Below, in pieces: positions 45,180 to 53,625 of a stretch of DNA of 64,000 nucleotides (positions are counted from its first letter, which is position 1; every line of letters starts with the position of its first letter). The stretch spans positions 20,191 to 84,190 of the forward strand of contig JAVCCM010000156.1 in NCBI GenBank assembly GCA_030765455.1. Direction: 5' to 3'. Below the pieces are notes generated by a model, which saw nothing but the letters and a program-made list of their open reading frames with translations, was not told the origin of the DNA and ran no database searches. The translations under genes were made by a program, and so were the position numbers. This DNA comes from Candidatus Electryonea clarkiae (lineage in GTDB: Bacteria; Electryoneota; Electryoneia; Electryoneales; Electryoneaceae).

Positions 45180-45865
45180 TGGCAAAGAAGATTGATGAAC
45201 TCTTTGATCATGATTTTGACGGTATCCGGGAGTTCGATAACGATTTACCCGGTTGGTGGATGTGGTTGTTCGTGATATCGGTAATATTTTCGTTTTTCTA
45301 TATTATGCATTTTCATGTGTTGGGATTTGGTGATTCCTCACATGTAAAGCTAATGAAGGAATATAACCCGGATTATGTCGCATTACCCGGTGAACAGAAT
45401 GCAGCGGTTCTGGCGAATGTATATCCAACTTATAAATCTCCATTCTATACTCCCGGTATTGACGTGATGCAGCAGGATCTTCGTGGAGGAGGCGCAGCAG
45501 CGGCTGGATTTGTCTTTGCTGAAGAGGCAGAGGTAGATACGAGTGTAGTTTCACTGGCAGATGCCGGTGCAATTGCCGGAGGGCAAAAGATATATGCACA
45601 GTATTGTTTTACCTGTCATGGCGCTGCGGGTGAAGGAGGAATCGGGCCTAATCTCACTGATGAATATTGGATCAATGGTGGTAGTTTCCCGGAAATTATT
45701 CATACTATTAAGATTGGTGTGCCGGTGAAAGGGATGATTGCCTGGAGTACTCAACTCAGCCCGGAGCAGATATTAGAGGTAGGCAGTTACGTCAATACCC
45801 TTGCGGGTACAAACCCGGCAAACGCCAAGGCGCCGCAGGGTGAAATATACATTGCCGAAAAGTGA
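45179..45865 (+). CDS. ccoP: Cbb3 oxidase mono-heme cytochrome c subunit CcoP
   Basis: A 228-residue cytochrome with the CcoP N-terminal membrane segment (residues ~20-45, DNDLPGWWMWLFVISVIFSF, the FixP_N signature) and a single CFTCH heme motif (143-147), with GxxGPNLTDEYWI and a Met in GMIAW as axial ligand. Classical CcoP is diheme; here only one CxxCH is present, as in the shorter form seen in several FCB-group oxidases. It takes electrons from the ACIII side or soluble cytochrome and passes them to CcoO. A terminator follows the gene. Confidence 0.92.
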   Translation: MAKKIDELFDHDFDGIREFDNDLPGWWMWLFVISVIFSFFYIMHFHVLGFGDSSHVKLMKEYNPDYVALPGEQNAAVLANVYPTYKSPFYTPGIDVMQQDLRGGGAAAAGFVFAEEAEVDTSVVSLADAGAIAGGQKIYAQYCFTCHGAAGEGGIGPNLTDEYWINGGSFPEIIHTIKIGVPVKGMIAWSTQLSPEQILEVGSYVNTLAGTNPANAKAPQGEIYIAEK

Positions 45866-45897
45866 CTCGATGTAGTTTATATAAGGTATGATAGATT

Positions 45898-45931
45898 GAC
45901 CTTTTGCCATTGACGGTATAAGGTCTTTTTT
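45898..45931 (+). terminator. Rho-independent terminator between ccoP and ccoG
   Basis: GACCTT (45898-45903) pairs with AAGGTC (45920-45925); inner TGCC/GGTA pairs extend the stem, with one mismatch, around a 6-base loop. A TTTTTT run (45926-45931) follows directly. It separates the structural genes from ccoG and may set different expression levels. Confidence 0.75.
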
Positions 45932-45944
45932 AGAATAACAGGAA

Positions 45945-47390
45945 ATGATAAAAACGGAACTTAAAAAGACTGAAAGTGTCAGCAAGACAAACCTTGGACG
46001 CGAAGATACATTTCGTGACCGTATGGCAACTATTGACGAGTCCGGCAAACGTATCTGGATATATCCCCGGAAGCCAAAAGGACAGTTTCATCGTTATCGA
46101 ACCATACTTGCTACGCTTCTCATCGCAATCTTTTATAGTGGTCCATTTATTAATATTGGAGGACATCCATTACTGCTTTTGAATGTCTTCCAGCGTGAAT
46201 TTGTAATTTTTGGTCAGCCATTTTACCCCCAGGATTTTTTCCTCTTTGTCCTGGCGATGATCGCTTCATTTGTTTTTATTTTGCTCTTTACAGTTGTTTA
46301 TGGTCGTCTCTGGTGCGGTTGGGCTTGCCCCCAGACAGTATTCATGGAAATGGTATTCAGGAAAATAGAATACCTGATTGAGGGTAACGCTCCCTCGCAG
46401 AAATCGTTGAACAAACGTCCGATGGACCTTGACAAGTTTGTTCGCAAAATCCTGAAGCATTCGATTTTTTTCCTAATCGCTTTCTCGGTCGGCAATACAT
46501 TTATGGCATATATGGTTGGAAAGGAACAATTGTTCAAGGCTGTAACCGGAACACCTGCCGAAAATCCGGTCGCATTCACATCAATTGTCCTGTTCAGTCT
46601 GCTGTTCTATTCAATCTTTGCGCGTTTCCGTGAACAGGCTTGTACGCTTGTATGTCCCTATGGTCGTCTTCAGGGCGCACTCCTTGATAAGAACTCAATC
46701 GTTGTTACTTATGACTGGGTCCGTGGCGAACCAAGAATGCCGGTAAAAAAAGCCGAAAAACATGATAATCCAGGAGATTGTATCAACTGTTTTTCCTGTG
46801 TAAAAACATGCCCTACCGGCATTGACATCCATAATGGTACCCAGTTGGAATGTATTAACTGCACTGCCTGTATGGATGCCTGCGATGCAATAATGGACAG
46901 CGTTAAACGTCCTCGCGAACTGATCCGTTATGCTTCGTTCAACAGCATTGAGAAGGGTGAAAAGATCAAGGTCGATATCCGCATGATTGGGTACAGCATC
47001 GTGCTTATTGCATTGGTGGGAATTTTAACTTTCCTGCTGGCAACCAGGAGTGATATCGAGACAACCATTCTAAGGACTCCGGGAATGCTCTATCACACGA
47101 TGGATAATGGTGAAATAAGAAATCTTTACAACTTCAAAATTATCAATAAAACCTATGATAATATCTCTGTAGATTTTGAAATTGAATCACCGGAAGGTGG
47201 AAAAATCGAAATGGTTGGCAGCTCACTCGATATCGAACCGCGAAAAGTTTTTGAAGGGGCATGTTTTATCATCATGTCACCAGACCAGTTGACAAAAGTA
47301 AAGACCCCGATAAGAATCAAGATACTTTCCGGGGATCGTGAATTAGAAACTGTAAGAACATCATTCATGGGACCGGTAAGTAAACAATAA
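45945..47390 (+). CDS. ccoG: Cytochrome c oxidase accessory protein CcoG (FixG, RdxA)
   Basis: A 481-residue membrane protein with ~5 helices. RLWCGWACPQTVFMEM and a dicluster ferredoxin-like stretch CINCFSCVKTCPTGIDI and CINCTACMDACD bind [4Fe-4S] clusters. The C-terminal ~120 residues are a beta-sandwich (IG-like) domain in the periplasm. CcoG reduces Cu(II) to Cu(I) for cbb3 biogenesis. It directly follows the terminator after ccoP and is followed by fixH after five bases or so. Confidence 0.93.
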   Translation: MIKTELKKTESVSKTNLGREDTFRDRMATIDESGKRIWIYPRKPKGQFHRYRTILATLLIAIFYSGPFINIGGHPLLLLNVFQREFVIFGQPFYPQDFFLFVLAMIASFVFILLFTVVYGRLWCGWACPQTVFMEMVFRKIEYLIEGNAPSQKSLNKRPMDLDKFVRKILKHSIFFLIAFSVGNTFMAYMVGKEQLFKAVTGTPAENPVAFTSIVLFSLLFYSIFARFREQACTLVCPYGRLQGALLDKNSIVVTYDWVRGEPRMPVKKAEKHDNPGDCINCFSCVKTCPTGIDIHNGTQLECINCTACMDACDAIMDSVKRPRELIRYASFNSIEKGEKIKVDIRMIGYSIVLIALVGILTFLLATRSDIETTILRTPGMLYHTMDNGEIRNLYNFKIINKTYDNISVDFEIESPEGGKIEMVGSSLDIEPRKVFEGACFIIMSPDQLTKVKTPIRIKILSGDRELETVRTSFMGPVSKQ

Positions 47391-47407
47391 TTCCAGTGGA
47401 AAATAAT

Positions 47408-47881
47408 ATGGAAGATGTAAAGAAAAGAAATTTTGAATACTATATATGGCCCTGGGGATTGGTTGCCGCAATTGTCCTGTTTGTTATAGTACTTATAATA
47501 TCAGTCTTTTCCAGCACCATGAACCGTAACGACCTGGTGACAAAACACTATTATTCTCAAGGTCTTGAATACCAGGTTAAAAAGGACATGATGGAGCGGT
47601 CACAATTGCCTGAAAACACTGTCACTATTAAATACAGCTCCAGAGAGAGAAAAATCGATTTCATATTCCCTGAGGGTATTGATCCAGCGGAAGTGAAGGG
47701 CACCATCAAGTTTTTTCGTCCCTCCCAGGCAAGGCTGGACAGGGAGTTCAACATCCAACTTGATCCATCAGGGCTACAGTCAATCAGTACGACAAACCTC
47801 AGAAAAGGTTATTGGCGTATTCAAATTAACTGGAATACAGATAGCCAAGATTTCTATATTGAAAAAACTGTAATCATGTAG
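47408..47881 (+). CDS. fixH: FixH family cbb3 assembly protein
   Basis: A 157-residue protein (from the ATG at 47408; a GTG at 47396 would add four residues). One N-terminal membrane helix (residues ~16-38, WPWGLVAAIVLFVIVLIISV) and a periplasmic beta-rich domain, with the FixH signature KHYYSQGLEYQVKKDM. FixH (CcoH) supports assembly of the cbb3 oxidase. It follows ccoG by ~18 bases in the same orientation, which fits the usual ccoGH order. Confidence 0.85.
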   Translation: MEDVKKRNFEYYIWPWGLVAAIVLFVIVLIISVFSSTMNRNDLVTKHYYSQGLEYQVKKDMMERSQLPENTVTIKYSSRERKIDFIFPEGIDPAEVKGTIKFFRPSQARLDREFNIQLDPSGLQSISTTNLRKGYWRIQINWNTDSQDFYIEKTVIM

Positions 47882-47931
47882 GCCAGGGTCTCCGAACCGG
47901 GCAATTTGCAGGAAAAGGGAGATAAACAACC

Positions 47932-48651
47932 ATGCATATTTGGGCTGGATTAGTAATAGGACTTGCGGGAAGTTTTCACTGCATAGGGATGTGCGGTCCC
48001 ATAGTCCTTGCCATGTCCTCGAAAAATGAATCCCCATTGAAGTTTCTGACCAACCGTGTGATCTATAACTCCGGCAGGATAATCAGTTATTCTATACTCG
48101 GTATTGTATCCGGTCTGCTGGGAGCCGGGGTAAGAATGGCTGGTATGCAGAGATGGCTTTCCATTGTCCTCGGTGTTGTAATTATTCTGGCGGTTCTGCT
48201 TCCAACGAAATATGTATCCCGACTCTTCCCCGGTAACCTCTGGGATAGATTCAGCATAAAAATGAAAAGCTTGTGGGGCAGGCTGCTGGGAAAACGATCA
48301 TCAAGTTCAATGCTGCTGATCGGATTCCTGAACGGTTTCTTACCATGCGGATTAGTATATATAGCTATGGCAAGCGCCGCTGCTGCACCAACCATGTTTG
48401 AAAGCATAATGACTATGGTCCTGTTTGGACTGGGAACTTTCCCGGTGATGCTGGCGACGGCTTACCTTGGTAATTTTATCAGCCTGAAGATCAGGAATAC
48501 AATCCAGAAACTGATCCCCGCAGGCGCGATTCTTTTAGCGACTCTTTTGATAGTTCGAGGATTATCATTAGGCATACCATATGTCAGCCCAAAATTTTCG
48601 GTCGATAGCCATGATGGCAAAGAAACGGTGAATGTTGATTGCTGCCATTAA
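47932..48651 (+). CDS. SafE/TauE-DsbD_2-like membrane protein, cbb3-associated
   Basis: A 239-residue protein with ~6 membrane helices. GSFHCIGMCGPIVLAM (residues ~13-28) and LNGFLPCGLVYIAMASAAAA (~132-150) contain the Cys pairs typical of the sulfite exporter-like/DsbD_2 family that accompanies cbb3 operons. It may move copper or reductant needed for oxidase assembly. It ends the rightward cbb3 run; the RAYT element begins right after it. A C-terminal VDCCH could bind metal. Confidence 0.82.
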   Translation: MHIWAGLVIGLAGSFHCIGMCGPIVLAMSSKNESPLKFLTNRVIYNSGRIISYSILGIVSGLLGAGVRMAGMQRWLSIVLGVVIILAVLLPTKYVSRLFPGNLWDRFSIKMKSLWGRLLGKRSSSSMLLIGFLNGFLPCGLVYIAMASAAAAPTMFESIMTMVLFGLGTFPVMLATAYLGNFISLKIRNTIQKLIPAGAILLATLLIVRGLSLGIPYVSPKFSVDSHDGKETVNVDCCH

Positions 48652-48678
48652 ATTGTATAAGTATGCAGAGTTCAAAAG

Positions 48679-48760
48679 TTCAGAGTCCACACTTTAGTGT
48701 GTTAGTTCAGCGTTCATGCCCCAGCGCGTTAAGAAACAACCTGAAGGTTGAACTCTATAC
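48679..48760. repeat. REP-like palindromic element, copy 1 (3' of RAYT)
   Basis: An ~82-bp unit with hairpin CACACTTTAGTGTG at the left and AACCTGAAGGTT at the right, ending GTTGAACTCTATAC. It ends two bases before the RAYT stop codon. Compare the copies at 49400-49700. The left flank also holds CAGAGTTCAAAAG, shared by the other copies. Confidence 0.85.
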
Positions 48761-48762
48761 TA

Positions 48763-49362
48763 TTAAACATCCCATTTCTTCCCATAATCCAAAAGAGGAT
48801 AAGACCGCCAGATTTCAGCAGCTCTGGTCTCACCGACCTCTTCAAGATAATCTCTCGCACTTGAAAAAATCCAGTCAGTCCAACGAGAAACGTATTCATG
48901 ATATACAGGATTATGATGAACATAATTCAAACTGGCATAAAAATGACGATCCGATTTCATTGGTCGTTCGAAACAATTATGCCAGACTTTTCGTCCCGTT
49001 TGATTGTCCTCAAGATTCCATGCTCGAGATGATCGTCCATGAAATAGTCCCAATTCACGTCGTACACTCTTAATCTGGTCTGTTTGCAGTAAAACATGAT
49101 AGTGATTCGGTAACACACACCAGGCAAAGATTTCTTCGCTGCATTTTTGGCAGGCAGAAATAACCTGTTTCTCACATTCAATAAAGCGTTCTTTGCTTTT
49201 ACCGATAATAGGAAGATGATTAAAACAAGCTGCGGTGACTAGGTAGATGTACTCGCCTTCCAAATCGAGATGCGGAGGAGTATGCCAAGGCAAGCTATTA
49301 TGTCTTCGATAATTCAGTATCTCTTCGCGCTCGATATCAGTCAGTTTCCGCCAGTCGTACAT
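48763..49362 (-). CDS. REP-associated tyrosine transposase (RAYT), Y1_Tnp family
   Basis: A 199-residue Y1/HUH endonuclease of the Y1_Tnp family. Sequence signs: YLVTAACFNHLPI, the HUH pair WCVLPNHYHVLLQ (His87, His89), and the catalytic Tyr region FYASLNYVHHNPV (Tyr147 is the likely nucleophile, Tyr142 an alternative). RAYTs bind and nick REP palindromes and are usually single-copy, domesticated relatives of IS200/IS605. Four copies of an ~85-bp palindromic element flank it: one just after the stop and three before the start. The ATG is at 49362. No other IS gene (TnpB) is present. Confidence 0.92.
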   Translation of the reverse strand: MYDWRKLTDIEREEILNYRRHNSLPWHTPPHLDLEGEYIYLVTAACFNHLPIIGKSKERFIECEKQVISACQKCSEEIFAWCVLPNHYHVLLQTDQIKSVRRELGLFHGRSSRAWNLEDNQTGRKVWHNCFERPMKSDRHFYASLNYVHHNPVYHEYVSRWTDWIFSSARDYLEEVGETRAAEIWRSYPLLDYGKKWDV

Positions 49363-49748
49363 TTGGAATATCCTGATTAAAAAGCACAGAGTTCAAAAGC
49401 ACAGAGTTCACACTTCAGTGTGTTAGTTTAGCGTCCACCATCCAACGCCCTAAAGAACAACCTGAAGGTTGGACTCTAAACAGCTCAGAGTTCAAAAGTA
49501 CAGAGTACACACTTCAGTGTGTCAGTTCAACGTCCACACGTAAGAGAATTTAAAAACAATCTGAAGATTGAACTCTATACAGTTCAGAGCACCAAAACTA
49601 CAGCGTTCACAAAAGTATAGAGTTCACACTTCAGTGTGTTAGTTCAACGTCCGCGGATCAGCGCATTAAAAGAACAACCTGAAGGTTGAACTCTATACTT
49701 TTTAAACTCCATAATTATTCGTTCCCTGTACATCAGAAAACAGTAAAA
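49363..49748. repeat. Intergenic block of tandem REP-like elements
   Basis: Three copies (49400-49481, 49499-49580, 49613-49700) in direct repeat orientation, about 82-88 bp each, spaced ~17-32 bp. The last has the clearest terminal inverted repeats: AAGTATAGAGTTCA at 49613 and TGAACTCTATACTT at 49687-49700. Each holds an ACACTTCAGTGT-type hairpin and an AACCTGAAGGTT-type hairpin. The promoter for the RAYT gene should also be in this block. Confidence 0.85.
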
Positions 49749-51209
49749 TCAAGGACTAAGCGAAGAACGAATCACACGAAAACCTAAGACGCTACGGGTA
49801 TCAGGAAGAGCCACGAAGCGTGATTTGGAACGACAATGCCATGAATTGCGGTCATAGGAGCCGCCACGTAGCACACGATACGTTCCGCTTGATGGTCCTT
49901 GTGGATCTATAGTCGGACTTGAATAGTAATCACTATCATACCAATCCTCGCACCACTCAAACACGTTCCCATGCATATCATATAATCCCCACGGATTCGG
50001 AATCTTTCCGCCTACATTATGTGTCTGTAAACTGCTGTTTGAAGAAAACCATGCATATTTCCAAAGGTGGTCGTAACTGCTCCCCCACCAGAACCAGGTA
50101 TCATCATGACCAGCCCTACAAGCGTACTCCCACTCCGCCTCAGTCGGAAGACGCCAGGGATTATCAGTCTCATGGTTGTTCAACTCGTCAAGGAACTCGA
50201 TATGGATATCGTTCCAGCTTACACTTTCCGCTGGATAGTTCGGGTTGTTGTCATAGAAGAACGGACTGGTATCCACTACAGCCTCCCACTTCTCTTGCGT
50301 CACCTCGTATTTACCCATCCAGAACCCTTTCGATATGATCACCTCATGTCGGGGAAACTCATTGCTACTCGCTTCTTCCTCGCCAAACTGCGTTCCCATC
50401 ATGAAAGTTCCCTGCGGTATCCATACCATAAAGATTTGAGTGCCGCTGCTGCCAAGATCAAACAGTTGCGAATAACCGGCTGGATAGAAGTTACAAGTAA
50501 TCGTTCCCTGAGCAGTTGCAATTGTTGGTCTGTTTCCGGCACGATCAGTGAATGAGGCAGTTACAGATGAGTTTCGTACCTGGGGATGATTTGTTTGTAC
50601 CGTGATTTCAGCCATGTAGCACCCATCGCCCTCGCCTGTCAACTCAATCGTTTCCCATCCCTGTACAGTGATTATCCCTATGCCTCCTGTTTCAGTGCCA
50701 AATGCATCATCTACAAACATCAATGCAAATGTTATCTGGTCGCCAGGCAGCAGCGTATCGCCACCGTCTGTTATCCAGTAGAAGGTATCTATTTCAACGG
50801 AACGGTCCAATTTCAATTGATAATGGCTTACATCGCTAATTGTGTGTGTTGATTTTCCTCGGCAGGCAAGGTATCGAATTCCTTCCGCATCCGATTGAAA
50901 TGAAAGAGCAATAATCGTGGTGTCCTGTGCAGGAAACCATTCACCACTTGGTTCGTCACCAAAATTTTCCACTACTGATATTTGCAGATGAGAACACGCC
51001 CTTGAAGTAATTCGCACATTAATTGTCGTATCATTGATAAATTCGTTCGCATTATCCGTTTCTATACCTGTTATTTCAGGAGATGCAAAAGGATTATCGG
51101 GATCGAAAGGATTGTCGTGCGCTGGGTTCTGGCTAAGATCCTCACAGCTTATGGAGGAGAGTAAAATCAGCACTGCAATTAAAGATAAGGATATATGAAC
51201 TCTTTTCAT
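49749..51209 (-). CDS. Lipoprotein with SUMF1 (formylglycine-generating-like) domain
   Basis: A 486-residue lipoprotein: lipobox SSISC (Cys22) followed by a NPFDPDNPFASP tether, two beta-rich domains (~45-255), then a SUMF1/FGE-like domain (~260-486): FMVWIPQGTFMMG, WRLPTEAEWEYACRAG, NPWGLYDMHGNVFEWCEDW and YRVLRGGSYDRNSWHCRSK. True formylglycine-generating enzymes have two active-site Cys five residues apart in this last segment; here only the second position is Cys (Cys459), the first is Arg454. It is thus unlikely to be a classical FGE. The start codon overlaps the stop of the upstream PEGA gene (ATGA), so they form a coupled pair. Confidence 0.86.
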   Translation of the reverse strand: MKRVHISLSLIAVLILLSSISCEDLSQNPAHDNPFDPDNPFASPEITGIETDNANEFINDTTINVRITSRACSHLQISVVENFGDEPSGEWFPAQDTTIIALSFQSDAEGIRYLACRGKSTHTISDVSHYQLKLDRSVEIDTFYWITDGGDTLLPGDQITFALMFVDDAFGTETGGIGIITVQGWETIELTGEGDGCYMAEITVQTNHPQVRNSSVTASFTDRAGNRPTIATAQGTITCNFYPAGYSQLFDLGSSGTQIFMVWIPQGTFMMGTQFGEEEASSNEFPRHEVIISKGFWMGKYEVTQEKWEAVVDTSPFFYDNNPNYPAESVSWNDIHIEFLDELNNHETDNPWRLPTEAEWEYACRAGHDDTWFWWGSSYDHLWKYAWFSSNSSLQTHNVGGKIPNPWGLYDMHGNVFEWCEDWYDSDYYSSPTIDPQGPSSGTYRVLRGGSYDRNSWHCRSKSRFVALPDTRSVLGFRVIRSSLSP

Positions 51210-53290
51210 CGACCTATCCTCCCTGAGCAGTTAAAGTTTATTCCGATTGACACACCTATTGACTCTGTTCCACTCGAATTTTCGACCGGACTAAAAACGA
51301 ATTGAATATTCCTGTCATTCCGGTTAGCCAATGCGGTGTTGCTTTCACCGACTTTGTTAAACAAAACAGCGTCTATTATATTCCAGGCATATAGTCCACC
51401 AGCTATTAATCCAGCGATATATATCTGAGTTTTTGCAGATTCGGTATCGTCAAAAGTTGACTGCATATTTGAATAGGTTGAGCTTATATCACTTGCTGCA
51501 ATTGCATTATTGTAGGCAGAACGAGCTGTATTATAATCATTTGCCTTGTTGTTATAGTCGAAAATTGTGTATAAAACATATCCGATACCCAATGCTTCAC
51601 CAAGAGCATAATTCCATCCAAATGTGCTTCGTTCAGCATAAATCTGACCCGATCCAGGCAAAAGCGAGGAATAAAGGACAGATTTGGTCTTTGATTTCGA
51701 TTTAAGATTGAAAGTAACCGGAGTTTTCGATTTGTTTTTTATTATTATTTGCCGGCTTTCACCCGGTTTGTAACCCGGTTTTTGCAAGAGAACAGAGTAT
51801 TCTCCTACCTCAAGCGGTTTGTTATCCAGGGGAGTTATACCTACTTCTTTGCCCTCGAGAATAACCCTGGTATTCGCGGGTAATCCAGAAAATCCCAAGA
51901 TACCTTTTTGTTTAACCATCCTGGCGAATACGGTGTACTTCTTCTCTGATTCGACTTTCACAGTTTCAGTCCAGGTCTCATAGTCAGGTCTGGTTACCTC
52001 GATTTTGTACTCTCCCATGCGCAGGTTTGGTATTTCGACAGGAAGGTTTTCTTGTATCTCATTGCCGTTAATGAATGTCTTTACATCCTTTAATGGTGTG
52101 CTGATCCAGATTGAGGCTACCTTAGGTGCCAGGGTTATCGACAGCTCTTTCTCTTCACCTTCAGCAAGTGGCATTAAGTGTTTCCACGTCCTGTACCGGG
52201 GTAGGACTGCGGTAATCTCATATTTTCCCGGCGGCAAGTTTTCGATGGTGACCGGTGAATTCTGACGTGAACTCCCCTCGAAAAATATTTCCGCTCCCTC
52301 AGGATCAGCAATAATCTTAAACTTTCCGGCTTTGAACAGTTTTTTGTCAATCCGTTTTTCATCACCGGCATTGAGAGTAACCAATTCCTCGTGATCTACG
52401 TATCCGGGAAAAGTCAATTTAAGACTGTGTTGTCCAACCGCCAGCCCGTTGATTGACTGTGGTGTAGGACCAACGGTTTTATTATCAAGGGTTAGAATCG
52501 CTTCAAAGGGATTGGAATATACACGGAGTGAAGCCATTCCCTTTTCAAGTTTCAAATCAAGTCGAGTGATATCATCACGAGCAACAAAAACCGGGCTGAC
52601 TGCGACAAGGTTTCCCTTCTTAAGACGAACCGAATGGGGACCAGCGGAAAGCTTCTCGAAGACCGAAGGAGTGGTTTGCTTTAACTTTGTATCGTCAATG
52701 ATCACAGTTGCACCGGGGGGATCAGATTTGATGAAGAGATCACCAAAACCAGCGATAGAAGGCACATTCTCCCCGGAGCCCTGAATTTCCAGTCCGGCAA
52801 TCAATCGCGCCGCTTCCCGAATTCTTGAAGAAAGGACCTCATCAATCTCGCAGGTGCAATCTACGCCTTTCTGGGTGAGGATCGATCCGGATTCGACATC
52901 TATCATCCTGATAATAATGGAATATGTCTTACCGACATAACCGATAGAACCGGCGACCATGCGATCTACACCAAGTAATCTACCTACTTCTACCGCGCAT
53001 TCATCAGTAGTGCAGCCTGACATTTGGAATCCTTGCTCGGATAGAATATTCTCCATGGCATTCCGCTCAACGATTGTAAATCGACCTGTATTGCCCAGCT
53101 CCAGGCGAAGCCTGTCCGAAAGCGTACGCCGGTAGTTATCCGGAATACCGCCCGCCATCTCAAGATCAACTACCGCAATTTGGAACTTACCGCCGGATTG
53201 TGCGGAAGAAAGATGTGTAATCAGTAGCGTAATAACAATTTGCAGCAATATCGCAGGCAGTAAAATGTTCTTTTGTCTTCCAGTAAACAT
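51206..53290 (-). CDS. CsgG-like/PEGA-repeat protein with C-terminal DUF5683-type region
   Basis: A ~694-residue exported protein. The start at 53290 is preferred (a GGA five bases upstream; the signal MFTGRQKNILLPAILLQIVI follows, cleavage near SSAQ). Residues ~37-165 resemble CsgG/LpoB-type domains: FQIAVVDLEMAGG, RFTIVERNAMENILSEQ, CTTDECAVEVGRLLGVDRMV. Then five or six PEGA repeats (~180-560) such as DLFIKSDPPGATVIIDD. The last ~140 residues (KSVLYSSLLPGSGQIYAERS, three helices) match DUF5683-type membrane segments. It may be an outer-membrane/periplasm scaffold. The SUMF1 lipoprotein downstream is ATGA-coupled to it, so the two likely work together. No catalytic role is evident. Confidence 0.86.
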   Translation of the reverse strand: MFTGRQKNILLPAILLQIVITLLITHLSSAQSGGKFQIAVVDLEMAGGIPDNYRRTLSDRLRLELGNTGRFTIVERNAMENILSEQGFQMSGCTTDECAVEVGRLLGVDRMVAGSIGYVGKTYSIIIRMIDVESGSILTQKGVDCTCEIDEVLSSRIREAARLIAGLEIQGSGENVPSIAGFGDLFIKSDPPGATVIIDDTKLKQTTPSVFEKLSAGPHSVRLKKGNLVAVSPVFVARDDITRLDLKLEKGMASLRVYSNPFEAILTLDNKTVGPTPQSINGLAVGQHSLKLTFPGYVDHEELVTLNAGDEKRIDKKLFKAGKFKIIADPEGAEIFFEGSSRQNSPVTIENLPPGKYEITAVLPRYRTWKHLMPLAEGEEKELSITLAPKVASIWISTPLKDVKTFINGNEIQENLPVEIPNLRMGEYKIEVTRPDYETWTETVKVESEKKYTVFARMVKQKGILGFSGLPANTRVILEGKEVGITPLDNKPLEVGEYSVLLQKPGYKPGESRQIIIKNKSKTPVTFNLKSKSKTKSVLYSSLLPGSGQIYAERSTFGWNYALGEALGIGYVLYTIFDYNNKANDYNTARSAYNNAIAASDISSTYSNMQSTFDDTESAKTQIYIAGLIAGGLYAWNIIDAVLFNKVGESNTALANRNDRNIQFVFSPVENSSGTESIGVSIGINFNCSGRIGR

Positions 53291-53625
53291 AAATTCCATC
53301 CCCAGGCATTTATTGTTTGAAATTGTAAAGAATTTTAGAAAGATAAGCAAAATAGTAACAAAAAGGAAAGCAATTTACATAGATATTTCAATTCAGCCCG
53401 GACGGCTTGCGTCCGGGAAAGCGCTGTATATCAGCATTAACAGAATAAAACATCGTAACATTTTTCCCCGGACGCAAGCCGTCCGGGCTACATTTCTTAT
53501 AGAAATTGACCCTTTCAAAAGATGATTATTGTTTTGTAATTTCACGGCAGTTCTACGTAATATGATTAACAAAATACTTTCTGTTGACAAAACTGAATAT
53601 TGAATTATTGAGACACTCTTCCAAA
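53291..53625. other. Divergent intergenic region with paired hairpins
   Basis: Between the PEGA gene (leftward) and queA (rightward). It contains the inverted pair of GC-rich hairpins at 53395-53489. No preQ1-like riboswitch was recognised upstream of queA, and no ORF. Confidence 0.5.
53395..53489. repeat. BIME-like pair of GC-rich palindromes in inverted orientation
   Basis: AGCCCGGACGGCTTGCGTCC... (53395-53417) is repeated as its exact reverse complement at 53467-53489. Each 23-bp arm is itself a hairpin: CCCGGACG-gcttg-CGTCCGGG. Spacer 49 bp. The layout is that of a bacterial interspersed mosaic element. It could also act as two terminators. It differs from the RAYT-linked repeat and from the dispersed GTCATTCTC family. 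Confidence 0.85.

Noticed and set aside
48639..49073. 144-codon frame on the plus strand across the RAYT gene
   Set aside because: It is the antisense shadow of the Y1 transposase and begins inside the preceding gene.
49400..49700. Direct repeats that could be taken for a CRISPR array
   Set aside because: Units are ~85 bp, internally palindromic and diverged, spacers are 17-32 bp, and no cas gene is near; a RAYT lies beside them.
53510..53625. Possible preQ1 riboswitch ahead of queA
   Set aside because: No preQ1-type pseudoknot or conserved C-rich and A-rich elements could be found.
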